Assembly: GCA_930367215.1 (NCBI GenBank)
Contig: OV884059.1
Location: 69,969,393-70,033,392 of the forward strand
Origin: Pollenia angustigena
Taxonomy: Eukaryota > Arthropoda > Insecta > Diptera > Polleniidae
DNA: 64,000 bases
Direction of reading: 5' to 3'
The position numbers and the translations under genes are program-made. Shown piece by piece: positions 1-9,890 of the stretch. Under the pieces are notes generated by a model. That model saw only the letters and a list, made by a program, of their open reading frames with translations, was not told where the DNA came from and made no database searches. The first letter of the stretch is position 1. Every line of letters begins with the position of its first letter.

Positions 1-460
1 GATTCCATGGAAGATATTAATGAATTTGTTAAACATGTCACAGGCAATGATGAAAAGTTTGTAGGTAAAATATTTTGTAAATGATTTTTAGCTTTGTCAT
101 AATCACAATAAGTTTTAGATATCTCAGTGAACTTTGCTCTTTTAAAGTTACTCTTCATTCTACAAAATAACATATTATGATCTGACAGAGTACATTCAAC
201 AGAATCAACACTAAGCCTTTCCCACAAATTGCTAAAAACATGATCTATACATGATCTACTTTCCGGTCTTGTGATAAGGTTGTGAACAGAATCACAGTTA
301 TAGTTTTGAAAAATTGAAATCAGTTCTCCACATGAGGAACTTTTTAAAATATCAATATTAGAGTCACCAACAACTATTAATGGATTTTGAGCTAAATCAT
401 GTAACGAATCATCAAGTAAATTTATGAAATTAACTTCATTACATTTTTGTGAACGATAAT
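1..460 (-). mobile_element. Non-LTR retrotransposon endonuclease domain, open to the window edge
   Basis: Read on the minus strand, this stretch is open for about 150 codons from near 460 down to base 1, with no in-frame stop, so the element continues beyond the window. The translation has hallmarks of the C-terminal part of an APE-type endonuclease: a GDSNIDIL block (Asp/Asn catalytic region), then RPESRSCIDHVFSN, then LSDHN. It has no Met near its upstream end, so it is a 5'-truncated or internal fragment. AT-rich codon use and style resemble the RT relic at 26.8-29.2 kb, so both may be one CR1/jockey-like family; that link is inference. Confidence 0.65.
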
Positions 461-752
461 ATGATTGATTTTATGAAAGGTTATTGTTGAATGTTGAAAA
501 AAAATTTTAAATTTAATTTTATTTAATTGTCAAACACAATCTTTTGTTAATTTTTAATTAAATTTTATAAATATAATATCCTGAAGAAGATTTCCAAAGG
601 AAATTGAAATATCGAACAAATGAACGAACTATTTGAAATAAAAGTGACCTTAAGCTCAATTATTAATAAAGAAGAATAATATTTAAAAAAGGTCGAAGAA
701 ATTAGAATAAAATGATTGAAAAACTTTCTTGTAACACTACCACTATTGCTTA
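461..752. other. AT-rich spacer with a hammerhead-like trace
   Basis: No coding sequence is visible. At 581-613 there is CTGAAGA, a short imperfect stem with an AAA loop, then GAAATATC. This arrangement is often seen near the ends of Penelope-like elements and resembles a decayed minimal hammerhead. Stem I pairs for only two bases here, so activity is unlikely. Confidence 0.3.
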
Positions 753-1000
753 AGGCTAGATTACACTATTATACTTTGTATTAATACATGTCAAAATCTC
801 AAGTAATATGACAAAGTGTGATAGTGTGAATGCAATGTGTCACGAAAATGACAAGTATTATGAAAAAAGTTTGACATCCCATACGACTTCATCGTTTTTT
901 GAAAAATGTCTAAACAATAATGTTTATAGTGTTTATAACTCTTATTCGCTTAAGGTTTTATTTGTTTAATATTTTTGGCTTTTCTAAAATCTTTGGAAAA

Positions 1001-1050
1001 GGTTTCCTGATGAGCTGGTGTAAGCAACCGGCGAAATGCGCATAGAGGCT
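1001..1050 (+). ncRNA. Type I hammerhead ribozyme motif, unit 1
   Basis: Core CUGAUGA lies at 1007-1013. Stem II is GCUGG (1014-1018) paired with CCGGC (1028-1032) around a 9-nt loop, keeping the conserved G10.1-C11.1 pair. GAA follows at 1033-1035. Stem III is the 8-nt palindrome AUGCGCAU (1036-1043), then the cleavage nucleotide A at 1044. Stem I pairs GGUUUC (1001-1006) with GAGGCU (1045-1050). Predicted cut: 1044/1045. With so short a stem III, activity as a dimer in tandem transcripts is more likely than as a monomer. Confidence 0.75.
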
Positions 1051-1488
1051 TGCTTTCCCTCAACAATAAATTTTCAGTGTATTTATCAAATATGAAAAAC
1101 TGGGAATTTAGCACGTCATACGAAGATCGTATTGATAATAAACTTTGTATTCCCGAAAATAGCTTTGATAATATAATTGCATGTGCCCGTGCATAAAACT
1201 GAATTGGCAAATTGGTTTAGTTCGTTGTTTTCTTACGAAGACAATAGAATGAAGCGGTTTGTTTTTTAATTTTGTTTTTTCTTTTAACCCACTTACAACT
1301 ACAATTCGAGTCGGAAAGAACCCAACCAATTGTAGGGGGATGTAAGAAAAGATAAACTCACTGTTTATTGTTGGTGTTTTGTTTAAGCTTTGATATTGTT
1401 ACAGGTAAGACTTAGAGTGTTTATAACTCTTATTCGCTTAAGGTTTTATTTGTTTAATATTTTTGGCTTTTCTAAAATCTTTGGAAAA

Positions 1489-1538
1489 GGTTTCCTGATG
1501 ATCTGGTGTAAGCAACCGGCGAAATGCGCATAGAGGCT
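1489..1538 (+). ncRNA. Type I hammerhead ribozyme motif, unit 2 (10.1 position mutated)
   Basis: This is the same motif as unit 1, shifted by 488 bp, with CUGAUGA at 1495-1501 and predicted cut 1532/1533. The base after the core is T instead of G (CTGATGATCTGG), so the first stem II pair G10.1-C11.1 becomes U-C. This should weaken or abolish activity while all other core positions are kept. Confidence 0.65.
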
Positions 1539-1975
1539 TGCTTTCCCTCAACAATAAATTTCAGTGTATTTATCAAATATGAAAAACTGGGAATTTAGCA
1601 CGTCATACGAAGATCGTATTGATAATAAACTTTGTATTCCCGAAAATAACTTTGATAATATAATTGCATGTGCCCGTGCATAAAACTGAATTGGCAAATT
1701 GGTTTAGTTCGTTGTTTTCTTACGAAGACAATAGAATGAAGCGGTTTGTTTTTTAATTTTGTTTTTTCTTTTAACCCACTTACAACTACAATTCGAGTCG
1801 GAAAGAACCCAACCAATTGTAGGGGGATGTAAGAAAAGATAAACTCACTGTTTATTGTTGGTGTTTTGTTTAAGCTTTGATATTGTTACAGGTAAGACTT
1901 AGAGTGTTTATAACTCTTATTCGCTTAAGGTTTTATTTGTTTAATATTTTTGGCTTTTCTAAAATCTTTGGAAAA

Positions 1976-2025
1976 GGTTTCCTGATGAGCTGGTGTAAGC
2001 AACCGGCGAAATGCGCATAGAGGCT
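1976..2025 (+). ncRNA. Type I hammerhead ribozyme motif, unit 3
   Basis: CUGAUGA lies at 1982-1988, with the intact GCUGG/CCGGC stem II, GAA, palindromic stem III AUGCGCAU (2011-2018), and cleavage A at 2019. It is identical to unit 1 over the whole motif. The repeat copy that follows is cut short about 125 bp downstream. Confidence 0.75.
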
Positions 2026-2333
2026 TGCTTTCCCTCAACAATAAATTTCAGTGTATTTATCAAATATGAAAAACTGGGAATTTAGCACGTCATACGAAGA
2101 TCGTATTGATAATAAACTTTGTATTCCCGAAAATAACTTTGATAATAATACTTTTCATTGGATCAGGGTTGCATTTTTTTTCATGTGTGAGTGTTTATAC
2201 TTTGTGTGATGATGTGAACACAAACTGTCATGTTACATTAGATTTTTTGACAGTCGCAACAAAACTCATTAGATTTCTATCTCACAAAGTATTATGGAAT
2301 ACGTAAGACTTGTGAGATAGTGTAATCTAGGCT

Positions 2334-2489
2334 TTAGTGAGGCTGTTATCTTCCAACTCGCCACTTAATAGCTATTAGTAATAGTGAAAAATTTTGCAGT
2401 CTAAATAGCTATTAGTGATAGTGAAAAATTTTGCACTATCACTAAATTTAAGTGGAAACTGCAAATTTAGTGCACTACCCCCAACTCTG
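2334..2489. repeat. Short local duplications
   Basis: AATAGCTATTAGT followed by ATAGTGAAAAATTTTGCA occurs twice close together (about 2366-2440). The second copy runs into an inverted tail ACTATCACTAAA. This may be a decayed small hairpin element; no gene is visible. Confidence 0.3.
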
Positions 2490-3570
2490 ATATTTGATTC
2501 ATTGACCGGATACATACATGCGTCCATCGGACTTGCCCGACCGAAAACCGGAGACGGATATTGTCGGAAACTGCGTGATTATGATCCCTGAAAGGGAATC
2601 ATGCTCGAATGGCAATCGCCTGTAGGGATCTGTTGCTACACGGACGGCTCTAAGCTGGGGAATAAAACGGGCATAGGGATGTATGTTGAAAACCCTGGCA
2701 CAGCGATTTTCTACCGCCTTCCTGACCACAACACTAGCTTCCAGGCGGAGGTTCGTGCTATCACGGAATGTGTGGGATGGATTGAATCGAATGTGGGGCG
2801 GGTAGACGCCAACATATTTACCGATAGCCAAAGGGCAGTAAGGGCGATATCAGTTAACAGGGTCAAGTCCAGGACCTTATTGGACTTTAGGAGGGCCATA
2901 ACCGACTTCTCCTCAGGCGGTAGGATCCGTATTATATGGGTGCCGGGCCACTCGTTGATAATAGGTAACGAAAGGGCCAATACACACGCTATCAGGGGAA
3001 GAACATTGAGGCAGTTAATTTGGCGAATGCGAAACCGTTTAAGGCAACGAAAACGGAATTGAAGGCGTGGGCTAGGGAAACCCACACGACCAGCTGGAAT
3101 GGTGGGTCTGGGGGTAGGACCACTAGGATTTTGTGGGGCAACCCGAGCGAGAGGAGAACAAGAAGCCTCCTCAGTGGGTGTAAGTCCGAGGTTAGTATGA
3201 TAGTGGGTATCCTGACTGGTCATGCAGGATTACGGGCACAACTACACCAGATTTGACGGGCGGAAACTGATGAGTGCAGAGCGTGTGGCGAGGCGAGCGA
3301 ACCGCTAGAATACTTTCTAAGCCACTATCAGGCTTTTGTCGAGCTAAGATCCAAACACCTGAGAAACAACGACTGGAAAACCTTAAGAAGTTACGTCCGA
3401 TAAACTGAGTTTCTTAACGCCAGGCGAATAGAAGGTGCTATTACTACCCACCTAAATCTCCATGTTCTAAGGGAGCGCACAACAGGCCCAGTGAAAGCCT
3501 AGGTATATATCACTCGTTATATGAGGTTGCATCCCTAATGCTTCATCCTCCTTTCGGCCTAACCTAGCTG
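2490..3570 (+). mobile_element. Non-LTR retrotransposon relic: RNase H and C-terminal region
   Basis: The open segment at 2601-2990 translates to an RNase H domain with the expected acidic blocks in order: TDGSK, a SFQAEVRA helix, FTDSQRAV, and WVPGHSLIIGNERA. After a frame change, the sequence continues with a cysteine/histidine tail (CRACGEASEPLEYFLSHY around 3275-3335), as at the C terminus of I/LOA-group ORF2 proteins. It ends near a CCTAACCTAG string. Frameshifts and stops show it is dead. The upstream endonuclease and RT are missing, consistent with 5' truncation. Confidence 0.75.
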
Positions 3571-4734
3571 GTACTCCTTTTAATTGTCATAAGTATTGGA
3601 CCTAGAAACATAAAATTAAACAATGTCCTGAGTGAATACGAATCTGTAAGAGCGGCGTTTTGGAACTTGTTTGTTCTTTAACTGGTACTTTTTGAATTCA
3701 CGTTAATATTGGGCCCAGAAATATCAAATTAAACATGAAAGGTCCTGAGTGAATGAGTATCGATAGGAGGGATTATTTTTTGGTACTTTGTATTCCTCTA
3801 TCTGGTACTTTCTCAGGATAGGGTTCAGGGACGCTTTACATCCTGTATTCAGAAGAAATAAATTATAGTTTTAGAAGCCATCTATTAAAGCAATAGTTTC
3901 CATACTTAAAAGAAAAAGAAAGCCATTTTAACATAGCACGCTGTTCACCTTTCATTCCGCTTCCAGTATATCTCTCCGCTCGACCGTCCCCTGACCGAAT
4001 GCGAAAGCGACCAAGAGGGAACATACGGAAAATAACCGCATCTCCGAAAATATCGTACCAATTTTGATGAAACTAGAATATATAGATCAGCGTAATAAAA
4101 ACACACAGGGTTTATATGTTTTTCAAAGTTAGAAAGATGAAGGGACATATGGGCAATTTCGGTTTTGATGAAAACAATGAAATACGCAGGCTTTATATTT
4201 CTTTATAGTTAATCAAAAATTCATTATGAGCGGGCAACGCCACGGTAACGGCTAGTTTGAAATAAAATACACCATAAATCATTACAATCGGTAGACAAAT
4301 GTTAATTTGTTCACGTGATAGAAATAATTCGTGACCAAATTGCGATTTAGCACCCTAAAGACAAGGAAAATCTCTGAGCAAAGTTCTTGCTCTCTTGATT
4401 TTTTAGTTTTTTGCCGACCAGTATTATTAATGCTGAATATAGAGGGAAATATACACAAGTGTTAATAAGTGTGTATGTTTCAAATCAGCATTCCAGTGTT
4501 GTAAAATTAATTTTGTCGCATAAAGGAACGTAGATTTAATTTATTTTCAACTATTCGACTTAAACAAAACGATGAACTATTTATTTGCTTTAACAAAGCT
4601 TTGTTTAAGGGAAACTATAAACAAATTTAAAACATAAAACGTTGTTTTTTTGATTGGGCTTAATAAAATCTTGGCAAAACACATTTTTTCTTGATTCTGG
4701 ATACTTGGAATACAACAAAAGATATAATATTAAA
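3571..4734. other. Intergenic/intronic sequence without recognisable gene
   Basis: Nothing coding is recognisable. Two similar short blocks (about 3570-3650 and 3680-3760, each with TGGTACT, an A-rich run and CCTGAGTGAAT) look like a local duplication. The rest is AT-rich and featureless. Confidence 0.4.
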
Positions 4735-5040
4735 AATTATAAAATAAAATATTTAAGATTAGAGAATTTCCTGAAAGTTGAAAAGAAACTATGATAATAA
4801 AAAAAATAAAGTATCAAAAACAAATAAATGTGAAGAATATCGACCGATAAATTCATTATTGGAAAAAGTCGTTTTAGTACAACTTGAATTATATATCGAA
4901 AAAAATAGCATATTGCCAAATATCATTCGCATTTTGTATTCGTGTGAGACAACTGTGAACTATGTAATAAGCAAATGGAGAAATATAGAAAAACAAGGAA
5001 AGTAATGGGAGTATTTCTTGATTTTGAACGAGCGCACGTA
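4735..5040 (+). pseudogene. Reverse transcriptase relic, 5' part (split by a DNA transposon)
   Basis: The translation includes EEYRPINSL, a standard RT block near the start of the palm, then a helix ending LPN, a degenerate FRSG-like region and ISKWR, then GVFLDFERA, RT motif A, which stops at the transposon at 5041. The frame resumes after the insertion with FETIDRQIMVKKL (6903 onward), so both pieces are one jockey/CR1-type RT. Several codons are lost and stops follow, so it is inactive. Confidence 0.6.
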
Positions 5041-6900
5041 GGGGTTTTTTGCCAATCTAGCCGGACATTACTTTTTGTTTTAGCTTATATTGCTTCTTAA
5101 AAGTTATTGAGTGCCCCTAGATCGATGAAACTTGGCAGAAATATGTGATATTGTCATAGGCAAGTAAACATCAAAAATAAATAAAATCGGACCAAGGAGG
5201 AAAAGGTTTCCCCTAGAAGAACTAATCCAACCTCTGAAAAATGCAATTTTTTTTTAACTTTTCCCATACTTTTGTTTGGCAAATGCAACTTTTAACGTCG
5301 GCGAAAGTTAAAAACCCTAAAATAAGACCCATGAGATCGTAAAATTACACTTTTCGCCCCCGCCCCCTTTTGAGGGCGGTTACATAAAATAATATTTAAA
5401 AAAAATTTTAAATATTAAAAGAAATAGATTACTAACGCCTTAATACTATAAAAATTAAATTTTTGAACTTTAATGGGTAGGGGGAGGTATCCCTCCAAAC
5501 ACCCCCCCCCCGGAACGACCCTGTAAAATTTTTTTTTTTGGGATAATTTCCAAAACATATTAATTTTTAAGATTTTATGTGACTTTTATGTATTTTATAG
5601 TATTTAATTTGTCTGAAAATAATTAATATATTCGTAATAATAACTTATTTATAATAGTAACAGCAAATTTTATTTAAAATAATAACAACTAATTTTTGTA
5701 GTCGTTTTGAAGACGAACTCCCAAAAAAGGTATTGTCACTGTTCCTTCCAGCCATTTGGCATGCATGCTTACAAATCGATCCTTTTTTCTTTGTGCTGAA
5801 TGCCAAAATATTTTAAAAAAATATTTGAATTTCTTTAAGCATTGATTTACTACTGATATGTGACTATCTCCCTGACATTTTTAAATTTCGCACAATTTTC
5901 TAACTAAAAATTGTAATTTCTCTTCAACGAGTTTAGAACTACATTCTTGTATAATTTGGAATAACTCTAATTTCGTATACACTTTTTCCATTTTACTCTC
6001 GAAGCTTCAAAATGGTTCTGATAACAATTTTATGCAATAACCACAATATATATTTAAAAAAACTAAGTACCTAGAGCCCAGATTTTATTTTTTATTATAT
6101 ATTATTTTTGTTGTTAATGATTTTAAAAGTTATGCAAAACAGGTACATTTATTTTGCTCCATAAAATAGCGTCATTTAGCGGCCGCACAGGTGGTTAAAA
6201 CCCGTTACTTACTGTTTCGCACATCCCTTTTTTTACACAGGTAATATTAGTCTTAGATGTAATAATTTAAATAAAAAACATCTACGTACAACCAACACAT
6301 TTTATGACTGACGACAGGGTATCTATCATATGTACCTATGCAAGATGAGCAAAAACAGAAAAAAGGTGAAAAAAATGGCGCAACAACGCGCAACGTTTTT
6401 TTTTTTAATTTAAAAGTAGAGATTTCAAATTTTATCGTGATGTATAACATTTTTAAGAACTCAGCGGAACTCACCTTCAAAAACCTTTAAAATTTTTTTT
6501 TTTTTACAAAAAAGTGAAAAAAAAAATCGTTTTTTTTAATTTCGTACTAATTTTTTTATCATAAAAAATTCAAATAAAATTTTTCTAAAAATTTTCATAA
6601 TTAGCTGTTTATATAGTCTTTCACAGAAAAAAAAAATTCAATATAAAATCTTTATTCGTTTATCTACAAAAAAATATATTGTAAACCTCCCAAAACCGTA
6701 AAAAGTCAATGAACACGCATGCAATTTAATCAACTTTCCTGGTTTTAACAGTGTCCCAAAACCACAAATCTCAAGCAAAAGACTTGAAAATTCACTATAC
6801 GATGCAGAACTTTGTTGTCTGTCGAGCTGCGTACTTAAATTTTTCCATTTCTTAAATTGAATTTTTTGCTTAATGTCCGGCTAGATTGGCAAAAAACCCC
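5041..6900. mobile_element. TA-flanked DNA transposon with exact 30-bp inverted ends
   Basis: The first 30 bases (5041-5070, beginning GGGGTTTTTTGCCAATC) are the exact reverse complement of 6871-6900. TA lies on both sides (5039-5040 and 6901-6902), the target duplication of Tc1/mariner-like and some other cut-and-paste families. On the minus strand at about 5990-5690 a broken reading frame starts MEKVYTKLELFQ and ends near KWLEGTVTIPFLGV, with at least one stop between; it is probably a decayed element protein that I cannot name. The interior is AT-rich with homopolymer runs (C-run near 5500). Confidence 0.7.
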
Positions 6901-7229
6901 TATGTGGAGCGTTTGAAACAATTGACAGACAAATAATGGTAAAAAAGCTAAAATGTATGCGATAAAAAATATATAACTAAAATAATTTGAGTCGTATTTA
7001 AAAAATAGAAAACAACTAACAAAAGTAAATGACGTTGTATCCGATGAAATTGATAAAAAAAAAATTGGAGTACCACAAGGTTCTATTTTAGGTGCCCTTT
7101 TATTAATTATATATATTAATGATATGACTAAGTGAACTGGTTTTGTACACAAATAATATGTACACTTATAAACATGGAAGGGTGATGATGACAAATGTTG
7201 TAGAGAAAATATGATATAAATAACATAAA
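6901..7229 (+). pseudogene. Reverse transcriptase relic, middle part
   Basis: This continues the RT from 5040. FETIDRQIMVKKL is followed after frame changes by a GVPQGS-like region (about 7060-7090, [13 protein letters not shown] with mutations) and YINDM. It is interrupted at 7230 by Helitron copies and resumes after about 7752. Confidence 0.55.
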
Positions 7230-7422
7230 CTAGATGACCCGTGCGAATATTTCGCACCGTAATTTTTATCAATGAAAATATTAATTTTTCAATTTCTAAT
7301 TATTTTTCGTCATTAGTGTTAGAAATAAGCTTTAAAATAAGATATCATTAATTAAATTTGATGCGGTGGTATGGGAGATATTTGCAACCGACAAAAAAAA
7401 GTGCTTTAGAAATAATATATGA
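7230..7422 (-). mobile_element. Non-autonomous Helitron, copy 1
   Basis: Read on the minus strand, the element starts TCATATATTATTTC (at 7422) and ends with a 7-bp hairpin GTGCGAA/TTCGCAC, then GGGTCATCTAG (CTAG at 7230-7233). A 3' CTRR preceded by a hairpin, a 5' TC, and insertion between A and T without duplication are Helitron hallmarks. No coding sequence. Confidence 0.65.
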
Positions 7423-7751
7423 CTAGATGACCCGTGCGAATATTTCGCACCGTTAGTTGTCATTTTTGTAACATAAAATGAAAATAGTTAATAGAAATTT
7501 TAGTAACTTTAATACATTTTAAAATATAATTTTATCAATGAAAATATTAATTTTTCAATTTCTAATTATTTTTCGTCATTAGTGTTAGAAATAAGCTTTA
7601 AAATGAGATATCATTCATTAAATTTGATGCGGTGGTATGGGAGATATTTGCAACCGACAAAAAAAATGCTTTAGAAATAATATATATGATGCATTAAATT
7701 TGATGCGGTGGCAACCGACAAAAAAAAGTGCTTTAGAAATAATATATATGA
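7423..7751 (-). mobile_element. Non-autonomous Helitron, copy 2, abutting copy 1, with a repeated end
   Basis: A second, longer copy of the same element (7423-7689) begins directly where copy 1 ends, with the same CTAG-hairpin end at 7423. Its 5'-terminal 60 bp or so is repeated once more (7690-7751). A third full copy of the family lies at 60552-60815. Head-to-tail joining of complete ends is expected of rolling-circle transposition. Confidence 0.6.
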
Positions 7752-8128
7752 TACTTGGGTAAAAATAAACAAGCCAAAAATAAAACAAAAGCAATGGATA
7801 TTAATATGAATTCCGAAGAAATATTTAAAATAAATTATCAAATTTTAGAAGAAGTAGAGGAAATAAAATATCTAGGTTTTATAATAAATAAAACATTAAA
7901 ATTATAGAACATACATACATAAGTACACGTAAAAATATTTGCAAGAAAAAAAGAATTCATAAACAATGGCGTTAAATATGGACAATAAACACTTAAGCCA
8001 AATTTTGATCTCGGATCGATAATAATTCACACATGCTGTAATGCGAATCAAATCGAAAGAATGTAAAAACTACAAAAAAGGCAATGAGAAACATTTTTAA
8101 ATGTAATAAAAAGATATACTCATCTAAC
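7752..8128 (+). pseudogene. Reverse transcriptase relic, 3' part
   Basis: The translation includes EEVEEIKYLGFIINKTL near 7845-7905, the conserved region after the YADD motif in non-LTR RTs (normally KYLGV.LD). A stop follows at once. It is the downstream part of the element at 4735-5040 and 6901-7229. Confidence 0.5.
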
Positions 8129-8299
8129 CTGGCGTTTCCACATGCAAGTACAAGTTCGAAAAACTCAATACACTCACACTTTTTCACTAACATCCACACC
8201 ATTTTTGTTCATTCAGCCAATCGGCGGTTTCCTTGATTTTTCGTTGATAATACGTATACACTACTTGCAGGTATTTACTTGCATGTGGAAACGTAGGGT
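8129..8299. mobile_element. Short inverted-repeat element (MITE), about 170 bp
   Basis: GTTTCCACATGCAAGTA near 8134 is matched in inverted orientation by TACTTGCATGTGGAAAC ending near 8295. The interior is AT-rich and noncoding. The target duplication could not be fixed. Confidence 0.55.
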
Positions 8300-8568
8300 A
8301 AATGATATGCTTGTGAATCTAAAATGCACAACAAAGATTGAAACTCAGCACATTAAACTTTATTAAGATGAGACAAGAAGATGCTCCAGAATATCTATTC
8401 GAATAAATAAAATGTTTCAGGGAAGTACAAATAAATGGACGAAGGAATTTCTGATATTTTCGAATTAAAAGGGTTATGACAATACATATGCAACAATCTG
8501 TCTTCTACAAAGTACTTACTGCCTAACGAACAAAACAAAAACGAATTTTTGAACTTAATTTTTGTTTT

Positions 8569-8820
8569 ATATCGCTCATTTGCTGCAAGACCGGCATAAC
8601 TCAAAAAATGAAATTTTGGAGTTAAAGATGCAGAATTGTTCACTTTGTTTTTTCTTTATATTGTGTATTAAATTCATCTTTATATCTTTATAATTTCCCA
8701 GTTTGAAGAGAATGTGTCTTCTTTTTTTCTAAGTAGTCAGAACAAATCAAAAACTTTAAATGCGTTTATCTCGAAATTGATTTTTTGAGTTATGCCGGTC
8801 TTGCATCAAATGAGCGATAT
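8569..8820. mobile_element. Inverted-repeat element (MITE), about 252 bp
   Basis: The left end ATATCGCTCATTTGCTGCAAG and the following CCGGCATAACTCAAAAAAT (8569-8609) are inverted at 8779-8820 with few mismatches. The noncoding centre is AT-rich. Flanking dinucleotides are compatible with a TA target. Confidence 0.6.
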
Positions 8821-8920
8821 CTTATTTGTGCGGACGTTAACGTTCGAGTGACATCGTGAAATAGGCAGTTAATCTTTTACCGTTTAATATAAAACATAAG
8901 GAAAATAATAATATATTTAA

Positions 8921-9890
8921 AAGAAAGTGTGCAAATTTTTAAAGATACAACGCAAATTTAGAGAATTAACTACAAATTTTGTAAAAATTTTGCAATATAC
9001 AAGATTTTGTTTGTCGTACTTAATTCCCAATTTTTATTCTTGATAAAAACACTGAAATTTATTGTTGATAGGATAAGCTTCTACCATGCGCAAGTGCACG
9101 TCTTAAAAAAACGAAACTGGCTACATGCTTTATTTTTGCGAGAGCAATAAAGCAGGTTGTTTTTGTTTTTATTTTGTTTTTGCTTAAGGCTCGGTTAGTC
9201 TTTACTTTCTGTTCTGTTCCGTGCCGTTCTGTTACGAAATTGTAATAGTTACTTTTTCTGTAGTAACTTATCAGCCATTTACGACAAATTTATTAGTTTT
9301 GCACCGTCCAATGTTTATTTCAATAACTTTAATGCACATAAATTTGAAGAAACTAAATTTTGTGAATTCTTAAAATCAAAAAAAAAAATTATTTCAATAC
9401 AAATAAGAAAGTGTGCAAATTTTTAAAGAAGCAACGCAATTTTAGAGAATTAACTACAAATTTTGTAAAAATTTTGCAATATACAAGATTTTGTTTGTCG
9501 TACTTAATTCCCAATTTTTATTCTTGATAAAAACACTGAAATTTATTGTTGATAGGATAAGCTTCTCCCATGCGCAAGTGCACGGCTTAAAAAAACGAAA
9601 CTGGCTACATGCTTTATTTTTGCGAGAGCAATAAAGCAGGTTGTTTTTGTTTTTATTTTGTTTTTGCTTAAGGCTCAGTTAGTCTTTACTTTCTGTTTTG
9701 TTCCGTGCCGTTCTGTTACGAAATTGTAATAGTTACTTTTTCTGTAGTAACTTATCAGCCATTTACGACAAATTTATTAGTTTTGCACCGTCCAATGTTT
9801 ATTTCAATAACTTTAATGCACATAAATTTGAAGAAACTAAATTTTGTGAATTCTTAAAATCAAAAAAAAAATTATTTCAATATAAATATG
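8921..9890. repeat. 484-bp tandem duplication containing inverted retrozyme-related sequence
   Basis: AAGAAAGTGTGCAAATTT recurs at 8921 and 9405, and the two 484-bp copies are about 97% alike. Each contains, in minus orientation, the retrozyme segment just downstream of the hammerhead cut: the reverse complement of GCGCAT, AAGCTTATCC and ATCAACAATAAATTTCAG (about 9025-9092). The CUGAUGA core is missing, so these copies carry no ribozyme. The rest (GTTCTGTTCCGTGCCGTTCTG and flanks) is unidentified. Confidence 0.6.

Larger units (their letters stand above)
929..2147 (+). repeat. 488-bp tandem repeat, 2.5 copies, with one hammerhead per unit (retrozyme-like)
   Basis: The phrase beginning GTGTTTATAACTCTTATTCG recurs at 929, 1417 and 1904, giving periods of 488 and 487 bp. 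Copies are nearly identical, differing at a few positions. The third copy stops abruptly after about 243 bp near 2147. Each unit carries a type I hammerhead motif in plus orientation (listed separately), so a plus-strand transcript could be cut into monomers of 488 and 487 nt (1045-1532, 1533-2019). Short ORFs of 73 codons on the minus strand simply repeat with the unit and have no coding features. This is the organisation described for metazoan retrozymes, which are tandem, hammerhead-bearing and form circular RNA; assigning it to that class is inference from the motif and the tandem layout. Confidence 0.75.
753..2333. mobile_element. TTA-flanked DNA transposon / MITE carrying the ribozyme repeat array
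   Basis: The ends are inverted repeats of about 17 bp: AGGCTAGATTACACTAT at 753-769 and its near-complement at 2317-2333 (one mismatch). Both sides are flanked by TTA (750-752 and 2334-2336), the target duplication typical of PIF/Harbinger-type elements. Only the outer about 175 bp (753-928) and about 185 bp (2148-2333) look like the transposon itself. The middle is the 488-bp tandem repeat, which seems to have inserted inside it. No transposase is present. Confidence 0.6.

Noticed and set aside
1108..1816. Repeated 73-codon minus-strand frames
   Set aside because: They are identical because they lie in the tandem repeat; they run antisense to the ribozyme and have no coding composition.
929..2147. 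CRISPR-like array or ordinary satellite
   Set aside because: There are no spacer/repeat alternations, the unit is 488 bp, and the hammerhead motif explains the tandem arrangement better.
5485..5530. C-run and T-run as a functional slippage site
   Set aside because: Simple homopolymers inside a noncoding transposon with no frame on either side.
6835..7272. 145-codon minus-strand frame as a membrane protein
   Set aside because: It crosses a transposon end, an RT relic and a Helitron end, so the hydrophobic look is due to AT-rich sequence.
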